Shown piece after piece: positions 1 to 7,412 of a DNA stretch of 24,947 bases. The stretch's first letter is position 1; the number at the start of each line of letters is the position of its first letter. Source of the DNA: CAYJAD01 sp964368075 (GTDB taxonomy: Bacteria; Desulfobacterota; Desulfovibrionia; Desulfovibrionales; Desulfovibrionaceae); NCBI GenBank assembly GCA_964368075.1, contig CAYJAD010000035.1:1-24947 (forward strand), in the 5' to 3' direction. The notes below the pieces were generated by a model. It was not told the origin of the DNA, did no database searches, and saw nothing but the letters and a program-made list of their open reading frames with translations. The position numbers and the translations under genes were made by a program.

Positions 1-271
1 CAAGTGTGGGCAAAAGCGCACAAGGGCGTTCTTTGCGCACAATGGCAGCAAGGGTATCGTGCTCAATGGGTTCCACATAGGTTTTGTCGGCAAGGCCAGG
101 ATCTGTCATGATGGTAGCAGGATTTGAGTTCACAAGAACAACTTCAAATCCTTCTTCTTTGAGTGCTTTTACAGCTTGAGAGCCGGAATAGTCAAACTCA
201 CAGGCTTGCCCAATGACAATGGGGCCTGCACCAATGACCATAATTTTCTTTAAATCAGTGCGTTTTGGCAT
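1..271 (-). CDS. carB: Carbamoyl-phosphate synthase large subunit, N-terminal fragment
   Basis: Only the first 90 codons are present; the gene runs off the left edge. CarB makes carbamoyl phosphate from bicarbonate, ATP and ammonia supplied by CarA, feeding pyrimidine and arginine synthesis in the cytoplasm. The reverse-strand translation begins MPKRTDLKKIMVIGAGPIVI, then reads GQACEFDYSGSQAVKALKEE and VNSNPATIMTDP, the start of the first pre-ATP-grasp and ATP-grasp unit of CarB and a near-signature sequence for the family. The start at 269-271 matches the usual family N terminus. The Shine-Dalgarno is weak (GAG about 10 bases upstream). A sigma70-like promoter lies about 90 bases upstream. 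CarA is not visible. The identification is very secure for a fragment of this length. Confidence 0.95.
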   Translation of the reverse strand, partial: MPKRTDLKKIMVIGAGPIVIGQACEFDYSGSQAVKALKEEGFEVVLVNSNPATIMTDPGLADKTYVEPIEHDTLAAIVRKERPCALLPTL

Positions 272-359
272 GGTTGATGTGTCTCATTTGCTATTTAGTG
301 GTGACATTTGGAAGTTTGTCTCAAATACGTTAAATAAGCGCAGTGGTACAAAACGATTC

Positions 360-388
360 ATCTTAAAGAAGTGAGGCCTTCTCGTCAA
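360..388 (-). promoter_or_regulatory. Sigma70-like promoter for carB
   Basis: On the minus strand TTGACG (388-383) and TAAGAT (365-360) are separated by exactly 17 bases. The -35 matches consensus at 5 of 6 positions and the -10 at 4 of 6. Transcription would start near 353, giving carB an untranslated leader of about 80 bases. The spacer contains AGGCCT and short GAAG/CTTC arms that could be an operator, but this is too short to claim. Confidence 0.55.
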
Positions 389-413
389 GAAAGAAAATAT
401 GGATTTTTATGGA

Positions 414-511
414 AACGCTGATTCACTACTCGGCTTTCTGACTGATTTATTTTATATATAATATAGTTGTTGCGTTTTAAAGTCAGAAAGTCGAGTTACT
501 TATTCAGCATT
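414..511. repeat. Long imperfect inverted repeat, possible MITE or palindromic element
   Basis: The arms ACTCGGCTTTCTGAC (428-442) and GTCAGAAAGTCGAGT (482-496) are reverse complements with one mismatch. They flank a 39-base AT-rich centre containing TATATATA-like sequence. Complementarity continues outward, less perfectly, through GCTGATT (417-423) against ATTCAGC (502-508). Neither end has a run of T, so it does not look like an intrinsic terminator. It lies upstream of the carB promoter. No second copy is visible in this window and no target-site duplication is obvious. Confidence 0.6.
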
Positions 512-624
512 ATATTGCTTTAATTGCTCAGCGGTTCCATACTCAGAGTTTTGTTTTGCAAGCTGCAATGTCTTATAGGAACTTTCGTATGATTTCTCAT
601 GCGATTTTAAGTACTTTAATGATA

Positions 625-669
625 ACTATAAAATAAAAGTCCTTTGCGGGCATTGCTTACAAAGGACTT
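625..669 (-). terminator. Intrinsic terminator behind the 116-residue secreted-protein gene
   Basis: On the minus strand AAGTCCTTTG (669-660) pairs perfectly with CAAAGGACTT (646-637) around a 13-base loop. TTATTTTATAG follows directly. It begins about 27 bases after the stop codon at 697. The plus strand has no matching T tract, so it acts on the minus strand. Confidence 0.8.
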
Positions 670-696
670 AGAAAAATTTTCTATACAGGTTTGTTA

Positions 697-1047
697 TTAG
701 TCAGCAACATTAGACTTGCCAATTTTTGACACACTTTTTCTAGTAACGCACTCCCCATCATGCTCATCAAAATATTGTTCATCTCGGTATTGCAACTTGA
801 CTGTTTTACCTAAATATTTTTCATAGGTGTCTTTATGACCATAGCTAACCATCATGCTATCGCTTTTACCTTTGTGCTTGTAATACATAATTAAAGCATT
901 ATGTTCGACGGTTATTTTTTGTACCATAATGGTCATTTCTTTAAGTTTTGAACGTTTATCAGGGCAATTGTTAGCCATACTGTAAACTGGGCTCATAAGA
1001 CAGGCGCAAAGGCAAGAAAGTAAGAAGGTTTTTACACTAAATTTCAT
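697..1047 (-). CDS. Small secreted protein of unknown function, possible OB-like fold
   Basis: This 116-residue protein has a clear Sec signal peptide: a short basic start (MKFSVK), a hydrophobic core (residues 7-24) and a likely cleavage after YSMA, placing the mature protein in the periplasm. The mature part of about 90 residues is rich in lysine and beta-prone segments and carries two cysteines, one near the new N terminus and one in DGECVTRK, which could form a disulfide. The late segment GKTVKLQYRDEQYF followed by ECV resembles small periplasmic OB-like domains, but this is a visual impression, not a family assignment. The start is fixed by a strong AAGGAG eight bases upstream. It lies 66 bases behind another small secreted-protein gene, suggesting co-transcription, and ends at its own terminator. 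Confidence 0.75.
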   Translation of the reverse strand: MKFSVKTFLLSCLCACLMSPVYSMANNCPDKRSKLKEMTIMVQKITVEHNALIMYYKHKGKSDSMMVSYGHKDTYEKYLGKTVKLQYRDEQYFDEHDGECVTRKSVSKIGKSNVAD

Positions 1048-1113
1048 ACATAATCTCCTTTGTATTTAAATGGTATTAAACGGAATTAATGCCTATATTT
1101 TACTTTTTTCTTC

Positions 1114-1497
1114 TTATTTGTATGTACCGAAAAAGGCCTTTGTGCACCCATCTTCTTCTTTAATAGGTACATCTTTTTCATGAGAAACGGTAAGGGTAGC
1201 GTTATCAGCGCCTATGGAAAAGTTGTAAAACATAGAGCCTGCTTCGCGACTTTCTTCACTTTCAAAGGCAGCAACTCCAGAGCAAAGTCCTTTTTCAGCA
1301 TCTTCACCTTTATTATAAAAAGTGTAAAGGAATGACCAAAAACCCATATTGTTTTGTTTTACATTCAAAATATTTACACAGATGTTTGTTTTTTCATCAC
1401 AACGATCACCCCACCAATTTGCAGTGGCAAAAGAAAGATTTGGTAGGGTTACACTAAGAGCCAGTGCGGCAACACAGGGAATAAAAATTTTTTTCAT
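1114..1497 (-). CDS. Small secreted cysteine-containing protein of unknown function
   Basis: This 127-residue protein starts MKKIFIPCVAALALSV and has a signal peptide ending near LSFA, so a mature domain of about 104 residues should be exported. The mature part has four cysteines (DRC, NIC, GLC, DGC), an even number suitable for two periplasmic disulfides, and an aromatic-rich middle (FWSFLYTFY). I do not recognise the family. An in-frame ATG eleven codons upstream exists, but AGGAG sits eight bases before the chosen start and a signal peptide begins exactly there, so the shorter start is preferred. The gene is downstream of cydB, separated from it by terminator hairpins, and probably shares a transcript with the small gene that follows. 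No link to respiration is shown. Confidence 0.75.
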   Translation of the reverse strand: MKKIFIPCVAALALSVTLPNLSFATANWWGDRCDEKTNICVNILNVKQNNMGFWSFLYTFYNKGEDAEKGLCSGVAAFESEESREAGSMFYNFSIGADNATLTVSHEKDVPIKEEDGCTKAFFGTYK

Positions 1498-1806
1498 ACG
1501 TTCATCTCCTAATAGGTATAAAATGTTCATAGACTGAAATGAATATATGAGATTTTTTGATTTTATACAATACTTGGCGGTTATTAAAACAGAGCTTTTT
1601 AGCTATATAAAAGGTGCCGCACAAGGAATTGTGCAGGAGTCTTTCTCCATATCAGTAACAAAGGCGCAAAAAAAAGAGACAGATTGCGAACAACCTGTCT
1701 CTCAATGATAAAGCGTGTTTACACAAACGCTTTTTACTTACTTTTGCATGAGATTTTATACACTTTTAAGTATATCTATGTTCTTTTATGTGAACACAAG
1801 CAAGGG
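1498..1806. other. Spacer between cydB and the secreted-protein pair
   Basis: This 309-base stretch holds the cydB terminator hairpins (1668-1732) and, nearer 1500-1600, the presumed promoter region of the secreted-protein pair. A TATAAA sequence is present on the minus strand around 1565 but has no good -35 partner. I looked for a small cydX-type subunit behind cydB and found none. Confidence 0.5.
1668..1702 (-). terminator. Intrinsic terminator of the cydAB operon
   Basis: On the minus strand AGAGACAG (1702-1695) pairs perfectly with CTGTCTCT (1682-1675) across a 12-base loop, followed by seven T residues (1674-1668). A second, shorter hairpin, AAGCGT/ACGCTT at 1711-1732, lies between it and the cydB stop. 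It has T residues on the plus side too and may help termination in either direction. Confidence 0.8.
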
Positions 1807-2832
1807 CTAGTAAGCGTGATCGTCTTCTAAATCTTCTGCAGTCACCTTGCCAGAGAATGTTTTGTACATCCATGCTTGGTAGGCTAAGACCATAGGTATA
1901 CAAGCCAAAGTCACACCTAACATAATTTTTAGTGTTAAGGGGCTTGAGGCAGCATTATACGCCGTGACGGTGAAGCTTGGATCCATGCTGGAGATAATAA
2001 TTCCGGGGAACATGCCCAGTACACCAAAAAAGGTAACGCCTAAAATATACACACCGCTGCAGGCCCATGCGATGAAAAGCTTTCCTTCAGACAACATTTT
2101 ACGTACAGCCAAAAGCGCCACCAAAGCAACAACTGGAACTAAGAACAGCAAAGGCATATCAAAGTAGTTATTGTAGATATTAGTATACATATAAGTAAGC
2201 ACCAAGAAGGCTACCAATAAGACTAACATGATGGGCCATAAGAAAATGGCTGTAGCAATGGCTCTGTTTTGCAATTGACCTTCTGATTTAAAGGAAAGCC
2301 AAATGGAACCGTGCAGTGCAAAAAGCACTAAGAAGAAAATGCCGCCAGCTATGCCATAAGGGTTGAGTAACTTTAAAAGGTTACCATGGTATACGCCGTC
2401 GCCGTCAATGGGAATACCCATAAAGAGGTTGGCAAAGGCAACACCAAAGAGCACAGCGGGTATAAAGTTTGAGATAAAGTGCACTTTATCCCAAAAGGCT
2501 GACCATAGTGGGTGGTCTTCTTTACCGCGGAACTCAAAAGAAACTGCGCGGAAGATAAGAGAAAAAAGAATAATTAAAAGCGGTGCATACAAGGCACTAA
2601 ACATAACAGCGTAGGCTTTGGGGAAGGCGGCAAAAGTAACACCACCAGCGGTAATAAGCCATACTTCGTTGCCATCCCAAAAAGGACCGGCGGCGTTATA
2701 GATAACTCTTTTTTCATGTTCGTCCTTGGCTAAGAAAGGAAGCAATGTTCCTAATCCCAAGTCAAAACCATCCAAGATAAAATAGATAGCCCATAAAAGG
2801 CCCCAGAGTACAAACCAAGTGGTTTCTAACAT
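1807..2832 (-). CDS. cydB: Cytochrome bd quinol oxidase subunit II
   Basis: CydB is the second membrane subunit of cytochrome bd, a high-affinity quinol:oxygen oxidoreductase used by anaerobes to remove oxygen and build proton motive force. The 341-residue protein has the N-terminal signature GFDLGLGTLLPFL (about 22-34), then AAGPFWDGNEVWLITAGG, the most conserved CydB segment, and ALHGSIWL later. It is highly hydrophobic, with about eight or nine membrane spans, and of normal family length. The start is supported by AAGGGGGAA just upstream. It follows cydA by nine bases, so the two are co-transcribed and probably translationally coupled. No cydX, cydC or cydD is in the window. Confidence 0.97.
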   Translation of the reverse strand: MLETTWFVLWGLLWAIYFILDGFDLGLGTLLPFLAKDEHEKRVIYNAAGPFWDGNEVWLITAGGVTFAAFPKAYAVMFSALYAPLLIILFSLIFRAVSFEFRGKEDHPLWSAFWDKVHFISNFIPAVLFGVAFANLFMGIPIDGDGVYHGNLLKLLNPYGIAGGIFFLVLFALHGSIWLSFKSEGQLQNRAIATAIFLWPIMLVLLVAFLVLTYMYTNIYNNYFDMPLLFLVPVVALVALLAVRKMLSEGKLFIAWACSGVYILGVTFFGVLGMFPGIIISSMDPSFTVTAYNAASSPLTLKIMLGVTLACIPMVLAYQAWMYKTFSGKVTAEDLEDDHAY

Positions 2833-2841
2833 ATTTCCCCC

Positions 2842-4146
2842 TTAAACCTTTGGACCTTTGCAGGCGTATTTACGTAATAAGTAGATATCAACAAGTCCCA
2901 ACATGGAGTACACTACGATGAAAGCAACTAATGATATAGCTACATTGCTTCCGGGCACAGGCGATACAGCGTCGGAAGTGCGCATAAGTCCGTATACAAT
3001 CCAAGGTTGACGGCCTACTTCTGCCACAGCCCAACCCAGCATAATGCCAATGTAGGGGAAGGGAATGGTCCACACAAGGCAACGCATAAGCAAGGGACTC
3101 ATGTTTTCTTGACGGTTACGTTGCCAGAAAGCGAACATGGCAAGCAGTATAAATGCTACTCCCATGGCTACCATGGTACGGAAAGAGAGGAAGGTAATCC
3201 AAACAGGCGGACGATCTTCTTTAGGAAAGGCTTTTAAGCCTTTTACTTCAGCCTTGGTATCGCCGTAAGAAATCCAAGAAGTCATGCCCGGAAGGCTTAA
3301 AAATTCAAAACTGTTTGTTTCTTTTTCTACATTGGGCCATGCAAAAACATGTAAGGGAGCCTCAGTGCTTGTTTCCCAAAGGGCTTCCATGGCGGCAAGT
3401 TTGGCAGGTTGATATTTTGCCACTACTTGGCCTTGATGGTGACCGCTTGCACCTACTAATAGTGCCATAACGAGGGTAAAGGGAGCCGCCATGCGAAAGG
3501 CTGCACCAAAAAAAGTTACTTGGTTTTTGCGCAGTAAATGCCATGCTGAAACACCGAGCACAAAGAAGCCGCCAAGCATCCACGCAGAAATAATTGTGTG
3601 AAAATATTGGCCCCATGCATAGGGATTGCTAACAACTGTAAAAAAGCTTTCAAGCTCTGCACGGCCATTGCGCAATACATAACCCACGGGGTTTTGCATC
3701 CAACCGTTGGCAAGAATAATCCATACTGCAGAAATGTTCCCAGCTAAAGCTACCATATAGATGGCAAAAAGGTGCACTTTTTTACTCACCTTTTTCCAAC
3801 CAAATACCCAGACTGCTATGAAGGTAGACTCTAAGAAAAAGGCAACCGTGGCTTCTATAGCCAAGAGGGAACCAAAAATATCTCCCACATATTCAGAATA
3901 GCGGGACCAGTTGGTGCCAAACTGAAATTCTAGAGTAATACCCGTTACTACACCGAGGGTGAAGTTAATAACAAAGAGTTTTCCCCAGAATTGACATTGT
4001 TTTTTCCAAAATTCATCACCAGTACGAACGTAACGTGTTTCCATCCACGCAAGCAGCACGGAAAGTCCCAGAGTTAGTGGTACAAAAACAAAGTGAAAGA
4101 AGACAGCTACAGCAAATTGTAACCGTGATAACAAGACGACATCCAT
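2842..4146 (-). CDS. cydA: Cytochrome bd quinol oxidase subunit I, short Q-loop type
   Basis: CydA binds the three haems (b558, b595, d) of cytochrome bd and oxidises quinol. Expected residues are in place: His18 (b595/d site), Glu98 and Glu106 in the proton channel, His183 and Met325 (b558 ligands), and GRQPW near 378. At 434 residues it lacks the long Q-loop insertion of the E. coli enzyme, so it is the short-loop form common outside enterobacteria. Open frame continues 32 codons upstream, but GGAGG sits immediately before the ATG at 4144-4146, and the protein then begins MDVVLLSRLQFAVAVFFHF as the family does. The upstream extension is untranslated leader. A good promoter lies about 170 bases upstream of the start. 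Confidence 0.97.
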   Translation of the reverse strand: MDVVLLSRLQFAVAVFFHFVFVPLTLGLSVLLAWMETRYVRTGDEFWKKQCQFWGKLFVINFTLGVVTGITLEFQFGTNWSRYSEYVGDIFGSLLAIEATVAFFLESTFIAVWVFGWKKVSKKVHLFAIYMVALAGNISAVWIILANGWMQNPVGYVLRNGRAELESFFTVVSNPYAWGQYFHTIISAWMLGGFFVLGVSAWHLLRKNQVTFFGAAFRMAAPFTLVMALLVGASGHHQGQVVAKYQPAKLAAMEALWETSTEAPLHVFAWPNVEKETNSFEFLSLPGMTSWISYGDTKAEVKGLKAFPKEDRPPVWITFLSFRTMVAMGVAFILLAMFAFWQRNRQENMSPLLMRCLVWTIPFPYIGIMLGWAVAEVGRQPWIVYGLMRTSDAVSPVPGSNVAISLVAFIVVYSMLGLVDIYLLRKYACKGPKV

Positions 4147-4283
4147 ATGACCTCCAAAAAATAAAACAGGTGATAAAACGCAAAGTTTTTGCACATGTTG
4201 ATAATGCTTACTATTAATAAGTTTTTTCTGGAGCAATGACAAGCTATTTTTATGTCATTTTGAAAAAGGAAGGCAATTTTTGC

Positions 4284-4297
4284 AAAGTTAAAACTTT
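4284..4297. promoter_or_regulatory. Candidate operator palindrome in the cydAB leader
   Basis: AAAGTT-AA-AACTTT has perfect 6-base arms about 10-20 bases downstream of the predicted cydA transcription start, a place where a bound repressor would block transcription. Next to it, TTCACAAATATCACAG (minus strand) overlaps the start point. Neither matches the FNR consensus or a full Rex site that I can verify, so the regulator is not named. Confidence 0.3.
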
Positions 4298-4312
4298 CTG
4301 TGATATTTGTGA

Positions 4313-4342
4313 AGTATAGTCATAGGCAGGAGCTAACGTCAA
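4313..4342 (-). promoter_or_regulatory. Sigma70-like promoter for cydAB
   Basis: On the minus strand TTGACG (4342-4337) and TATACT (4318-4313) are 18 bases apart; each matches consensus at 5 of 6 positions. Transcription would begin near 4306, giving a leader of about 160 bases before cydA. Confidence 0.6.
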
Positions 4343-4529
4343 GGCTTTTTCGTTCAAATACCCGAAGGTAAATCAAGGTACATCCTCTTTTTCTAAAATG
4401 GCTAAAAAAGTTTTCCAGCTTAAATAGTTTGCTTGAGTTTAGACGCTTGTCTTGAATGGTTGATTTTGTTATTGGGTAGCGACATGATTTTTCATAGCGA
4501 TGGAGTAAAGTGTTTTTTTTGAAGAGGGC

Positions 4530-4572
4530 GTGGGTGAAGCTTTTTTTCCACCCCTAAAAAAATTTCACCCAC
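4530..4572 (+). promoter_or_regulatory. Long stem-loop in the xseA leader with a competing inner pairing
   Basis: GTGGGTGAA (4530-4538) plus seven T residues (4541-4547) can pair with seven A residues (4556-4562) plus TTCACCCAC (4564-4572), giving a 16-pair stem with a small internal bulge and loop CCACCCCT. The loop itself contains CACCC, which can pair with the same GGGTG. Two mutually exclusive hairpins are therefore possible, 40 bases before the xseA start. There is no T tail on either strand, so it is not an ordinary terminator. Confidence 0.5.
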
Positions 4573-4612
4573 AAAAAATGAACCTCTAAAGTATAAAATA
4601 AAAGGTCTTTCT

Positions 4613-6070
4613 TTGAGCAATATATATTCTGTACGTGAATTAACTTCTCATATAAAGGGTGCGTTAGAAAAGAATTTTCCTTTTGTGTGGGTGAAGGGTG
4701 AGGTAAGTAATCTTGCCCGTCCAAGTTCAGGGCATATGTACTTTTCGCTTAAAGATAGTGATGCCTTACTTAATTGTGTTTGGTTTAAGCAGGCGCAACG
4801 TAGCGAAGAAAAATTTGACCCGCTTACCGGCGAAGTGTTTGAAGATGGCCCGCGGCCGTCACTGGCGCAAAGTTTGAAAAACGGAATGGAGGTGTTGTGT
4901 GCCGGTACCATTTCTGTATATGCGCCAAGGGGGTCATATCAACTGACAGTATCTCTTATGCAAGAGGGAGGGCGCGGAGCCTTATTTGCTGCATTTGAAG
5001 CTCTTAAAGTAAAGCTTAAGGCTTTAGGCTATTTTCAGCATGAGCGTAAAAGAGCTCTTCCCGTAAATCCTCAAAGGGTAGCTGTGGTTACGGCGCCTCA
5101 TGGGGCTGCCATTCATGACTTTTTGCGCATTGCCAGTACAAGAGGCATAGGTAGTCAATTACGCATTTACCCTGTTCCTGTGCAGGGTGATATGGCGGCG
5201 CCGACTATGGTAAAAACGTTGCGAGCTCTTGCGCAGCAGAATTGGGCACAGGTCATTGTGCTTATCCGCGGTGGTGGTTCTTTAGAAGATCTTTGGGCAT
5301 ATAATGAGGAAATACTAGCAGAAGCTATTTTTCAATCCCCCATACCGGTGCTGGCGGGCATAGGACATGAGGTGGATATTTCCATGGCAGATATGACTGC
5401 TGATATGCGAGCGGCTACGCCAACCCATGCGGCGCAATTGCTATGGGCAAGCCGTGAAGAATATATGCAAAAAATTGATGGCTTGGAATGCGCTGTACAT
5501 AGCGCAGGGCAAGGATTTCTTGCGCGAGCTGTTCAGGAATTGGCGCATAAAGAGCAGGCATTAAAATGGCTTTCCCCCATGCAGACATGGCAACGCAAAG
5601 AGGGGCAATTGCGGCAATTTGAACAACAACTCCTTTGGCATATAAGTAAAAGCATTGATGCTAAACGGCATATGCTACGGCAAAATGAACAAAAATTACC
5701 TATTTTGTTACGCTCTCCAGAGAGTGCCACAGCACAGGTAGATGCTTTACAATTGCGCTTAAATCATGCCATGCAACGAAATTTCTTGCAAAAAGAACAA
5801 AATTTTGTCAATGTAGGTGGCGCTTTGCCTCATAATATTCACCGTTTTATTACAAAACAGCATATGGCTCTGCATACATCTACGCTTCAATTACAAGCTT
5901 GTGACCCATTTATGCCACTTTCGCGTGGATATGCTTTATTACAAACGGAAGTGGATGGAAAAACACAGGTTGTGCGCTCGGTGCAAGATGTGCACAAGGG
6001 GCAGACTGTTTCTTTGCATGTGGCAGATGGGCATATAGCGGCCACAGTACAAAAGACCACAAAAAAATAA
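4613..6070 (+). CDS. xseA: Exodeoxyribonuclease VII large subunit
   Basis: XseA is the catalytic subunit of exonuclease VII, which with several XseB copies degrades single-stranded DNA from both ends to oligonucleotides. The 485-residue protein has an N-terminal OB fold (VWVKGEVSNLARPSSGHMYF at 25-44) with an insertion of roughly 20 residues around 65-85. The nuclease domain follows with GGGSLEDLW (220-228) and GHEVDISMADMTADMRAATP (251-270), then a helical coiled-coil region and the usual C-terminal SRGYALL segment. The start is TTG at 4613, with AAAAGG seven bases upstream. No in-frame ATG fits, and the family N terminus begins here. It is the first gene of an operon with xseB, ispA and dxs. 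Confidence 0.95.
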   Translation: MSNIYSVRELTSHIKGALEKNFPFVWVKGEVSNLARPSSGHMYFSLKDSDALLNCVWFKQAQRSEEKFDPLTGEVFEDGPRPSLAQSLKNGMEVLCAGTISVYAPRGSYQLTVSLMQEGGRGALFAAFEALKVKLKALGYFQHERKRALPVNPQRVAVVTAPHGAAIHDFLRIASTRGIGSQLRIYPVPVQGDMAAPTMVKTLRALAQQNWAQVIVLIRGGGSLEDLWAYNEEILAEAIFQSPIPVLAGIGHEVDISMADMTADMRAATPTHAAQLLWASREEYMQKIDGLECAVHSAGQGFLARAVQELAHKEQALKWLSPMQTWQRKEGQLRQFEQQLLWHISKSIDAKRHMLRQNEQKLPILLRSPESATAQVDALQLRLNHAMQRNFLQKEQNFVNVGGALPHNIHRFITKQHMALHTSTLQLQACDPFMPLSRGYALLQTEVDGKTQVVRSVQDVHKGQTVSLHVADGHIAATVQKTTKK

Positions 6071-6113
6071 AAACACTATTTTGAAATAATGAAGAAGTTC
6101 TAAGGTAAATACT

Positions 6114-6368
6114 ATGAAAGCAAAAGCCATTCCCAAAACTTTTGAGGCACGTATGGAGCGTTTACAATATATTGTAGCTCATATGGAAAGAGGCGACATT
6201 CCTTTAGAGGAAAGTGTTGCGCTGTATAAAGAGGGTATGCAATTGAGTAAGGCATGTCGTGGACAATTGGATAAAGCTAAGCATGAAATTCAATTAATGA
6301 CCGAACAAGGCCCAGAAGATTTTGCTTTTGACGATGCCTACCAAAGTGAAACTCAAGGAGAAGCGTAA
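6114..6368 (+). CDS. xseB: Exodeoxyribonuclease VII small subunit
   Basis: XseB is a small helical protein that binds XseA to form the exonuclease VII holoenzyme. The 84 residues contain the family core: TFEARMERLQYIVAHMERGD, IPLEESVALYKEGMQL and CRGQLDKAKHEI. Length is normal. AAGG lies eight bases before the ATG. It begins 43 bases after xseA and its stop codon overlaps the ispA start by one base (TAATG), which implies translational coupling. The xseB-ispA-dxs order is common in proteobacteria. Confidence 0.95.
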   Translation: MKAKAIPKTFEARMERLQYIVAHMERGDIPLEESVALYKEGMQLSKACRGQLDKAKHEIQLMTEQGPEDFAFDDAYQSETQGEA

Positions 6369-7342
6369 TGACAGCTTCCAATGATTGTACAGTGCTTGCA
6401 CCGCAAAACCTTAAAGTGTTACTTAAAGAAAAAGGCTCTTATGTCGAGAAATGGTTGGCTACATGCTTAAAAGCCCATGCCATGAATAATTGTCAAGGGC
6501 ATAGTGTACCGCCTTTTTTACCTTCTTCTTTACGAGAAGCTATGGAATATAGCCTGATGGCCGGCGGTAAGCGCTTACGCCCAGTCTTGTGTTTGACTAC
6601 GGCAGCTTTGTGTGGCCTTGCACAGGATAAAGTGCTTTCTTTTGCTTGTGCCATTGAAATGATTCATACATATTCGCTGATTCATGATGACTTACCTGCC
6701 ATGGATGATGATGATTTGCGCCGCGGAAAGCCTTCTAGCCATAAGCAATTTGGCGAGGCTATGGCTATTTTGGCAGGAGATGCTTTGCTAACCGATGCCT
6801 TTGCTTTTATGACGTCAGTTTCGTCTTGTTGTTCTACGGGCGCAGTGCCAGCAGAGCATGCATTGCGCGCATTGGCCTATGTGGCACGCGCGGCAGGTAG
6901 TCATGGTATGGTGGGCGGTCAGGTGCTCGATATGAAATATACCGGTGAAAAAGATGTGAACTTAGAAAAATTGCGTACCATGCATGCCATGAAAACCGGC
7001 GCTCTTATTCAAGCTTCGTGTGTGAGCGGTGCTCTATTGGGGGGTGCTGAACTTGCTACGGTGCAAGCACTTGAGACCTATGGAGCTGCTTTGGGTACGG
7101 CTTTTCAAATTGCCGATGATATTTTAGATGTGACGGCAGATACCGCTACCTTAGGGAAACCAGCAGGTAGCGATGTGGAACAGGGCAAAAATACTTACCC
7201 TTCCTTGGTGGGGCTTGAAAAAAGTCGTGCTTTGGCCTTAGAGCAAAAAGAATTGGCTTTGCAAAGTTTGCAAGATTTTGCAGGGGAAGAAGCGGCTTTT
7301 TTACGAGGCTTAGCCTCTTATGTGGTTACACGAAGTCAATAG
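6368..7342 (+). CDS. ispA: Geranyl/farnesyl diphosphate synthase
   Basis: A trans-prenyltransferase that condenses isopentenyl diphosphate with allylic diphosphates to make C10-C15 precursors for quinones, undecaprenyl carriers and haem side chains. The 324-residue protein has GGKRLRP (about 66-72), the first aspartate-rich motif DDLPAMDDDDLRRG (107-120, the DDxxxxD form of bacterial FPP synthases) and the second motif DDILD (250-254). The N terminus is about 25 residues longer than in E. coli IspA. Its ATG overlaps the xseB stop, so this start is probably real despite the long N terminus. The chain-length product (C15 or C20) cannot be fixed by eye. Confidence 0.92.
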   Translation: MTASNDCTVLAPQNLKVLLKEKGSYVEKWLATCLKAHAMNNCQGHSVPPFLPSSLREAMEYSLMAGGKRLRPVLCLTTAALCGLAQDKVLSFACAIEMIHTYSLIHDDLPAMDDDDLRRGKPSSHKQFGEAMAILAGDALLTDAFAFMTSVSSCCSTGAVPAEHALRALAYVARAAGSHGMVGGQVLDMKYTGEKDVNLEKLRTMHAMKTGALIQASCVSGALLGGAELATVQALETYGAALGTAFQIADDILDVTADTATLGKPAGSDVEQGKNTYPSLVGLEKSRALALEQKELALQSLQDFAGEEAAFLRGLASYVVTRSQ

Positions 7343-7412
7343 ACAATATAGGTTATTTTGCAGATGCCCTTATCTAAGTTATAGATAGTAAAAAATATCT
7401 TATGGAAAAATT

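Larger units (their letters stand above)
272..696. other. Gene-free stretch between carB and a small secreted-protein gene
   Basis: No convincing coding sequence is present on either strand. From left to right it holds the carB leader and promoter, a long imperfect inverted repeat (414-511), and the intrinsic terminator of the gene at 697-1047. The segment 512-624 shows nothing I can name. Confidence 0.6.
4147..4612. other. Divergent regulatory region between cydA and xseA
   Basis: No gene is present. On the minus strand it holds the cydAB promoter (4313-4342), a near-perfect palindrome just downstream of the expected start point (4284-4297), and a small leader hairpin (AATGACA 4235-4241 against TGTCATT 4253-4259). 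On the xseA side it holds a long stem-loop (4530-4572). I could not pick out a convincing xseA promoter. Confidence 0.6.

Noticed and set aside
1703..1806. Possible cydX small subunit behind cydB
   Set aside because: The only ATG there (MQK then stop) is too short, and terminators follow.
4147..4242. Upstream extension of cydA by 32 codons
   Set aside because: GGAGG and the family N terminus both point to the ATG at 4146. The extension is AT-rich leader sequence.
4298..4325. Full Rex, FNR or CRP operator at the cydA promoter
   Set aside because: The TGTGA elements are direct, not inverted, repeats, and no full consensus palindrome is present.
4578..4589. Leader peptide MNL before xseA
   Set aside because: A three-codon frame with no Shine-Dalgarno is expected by chance.
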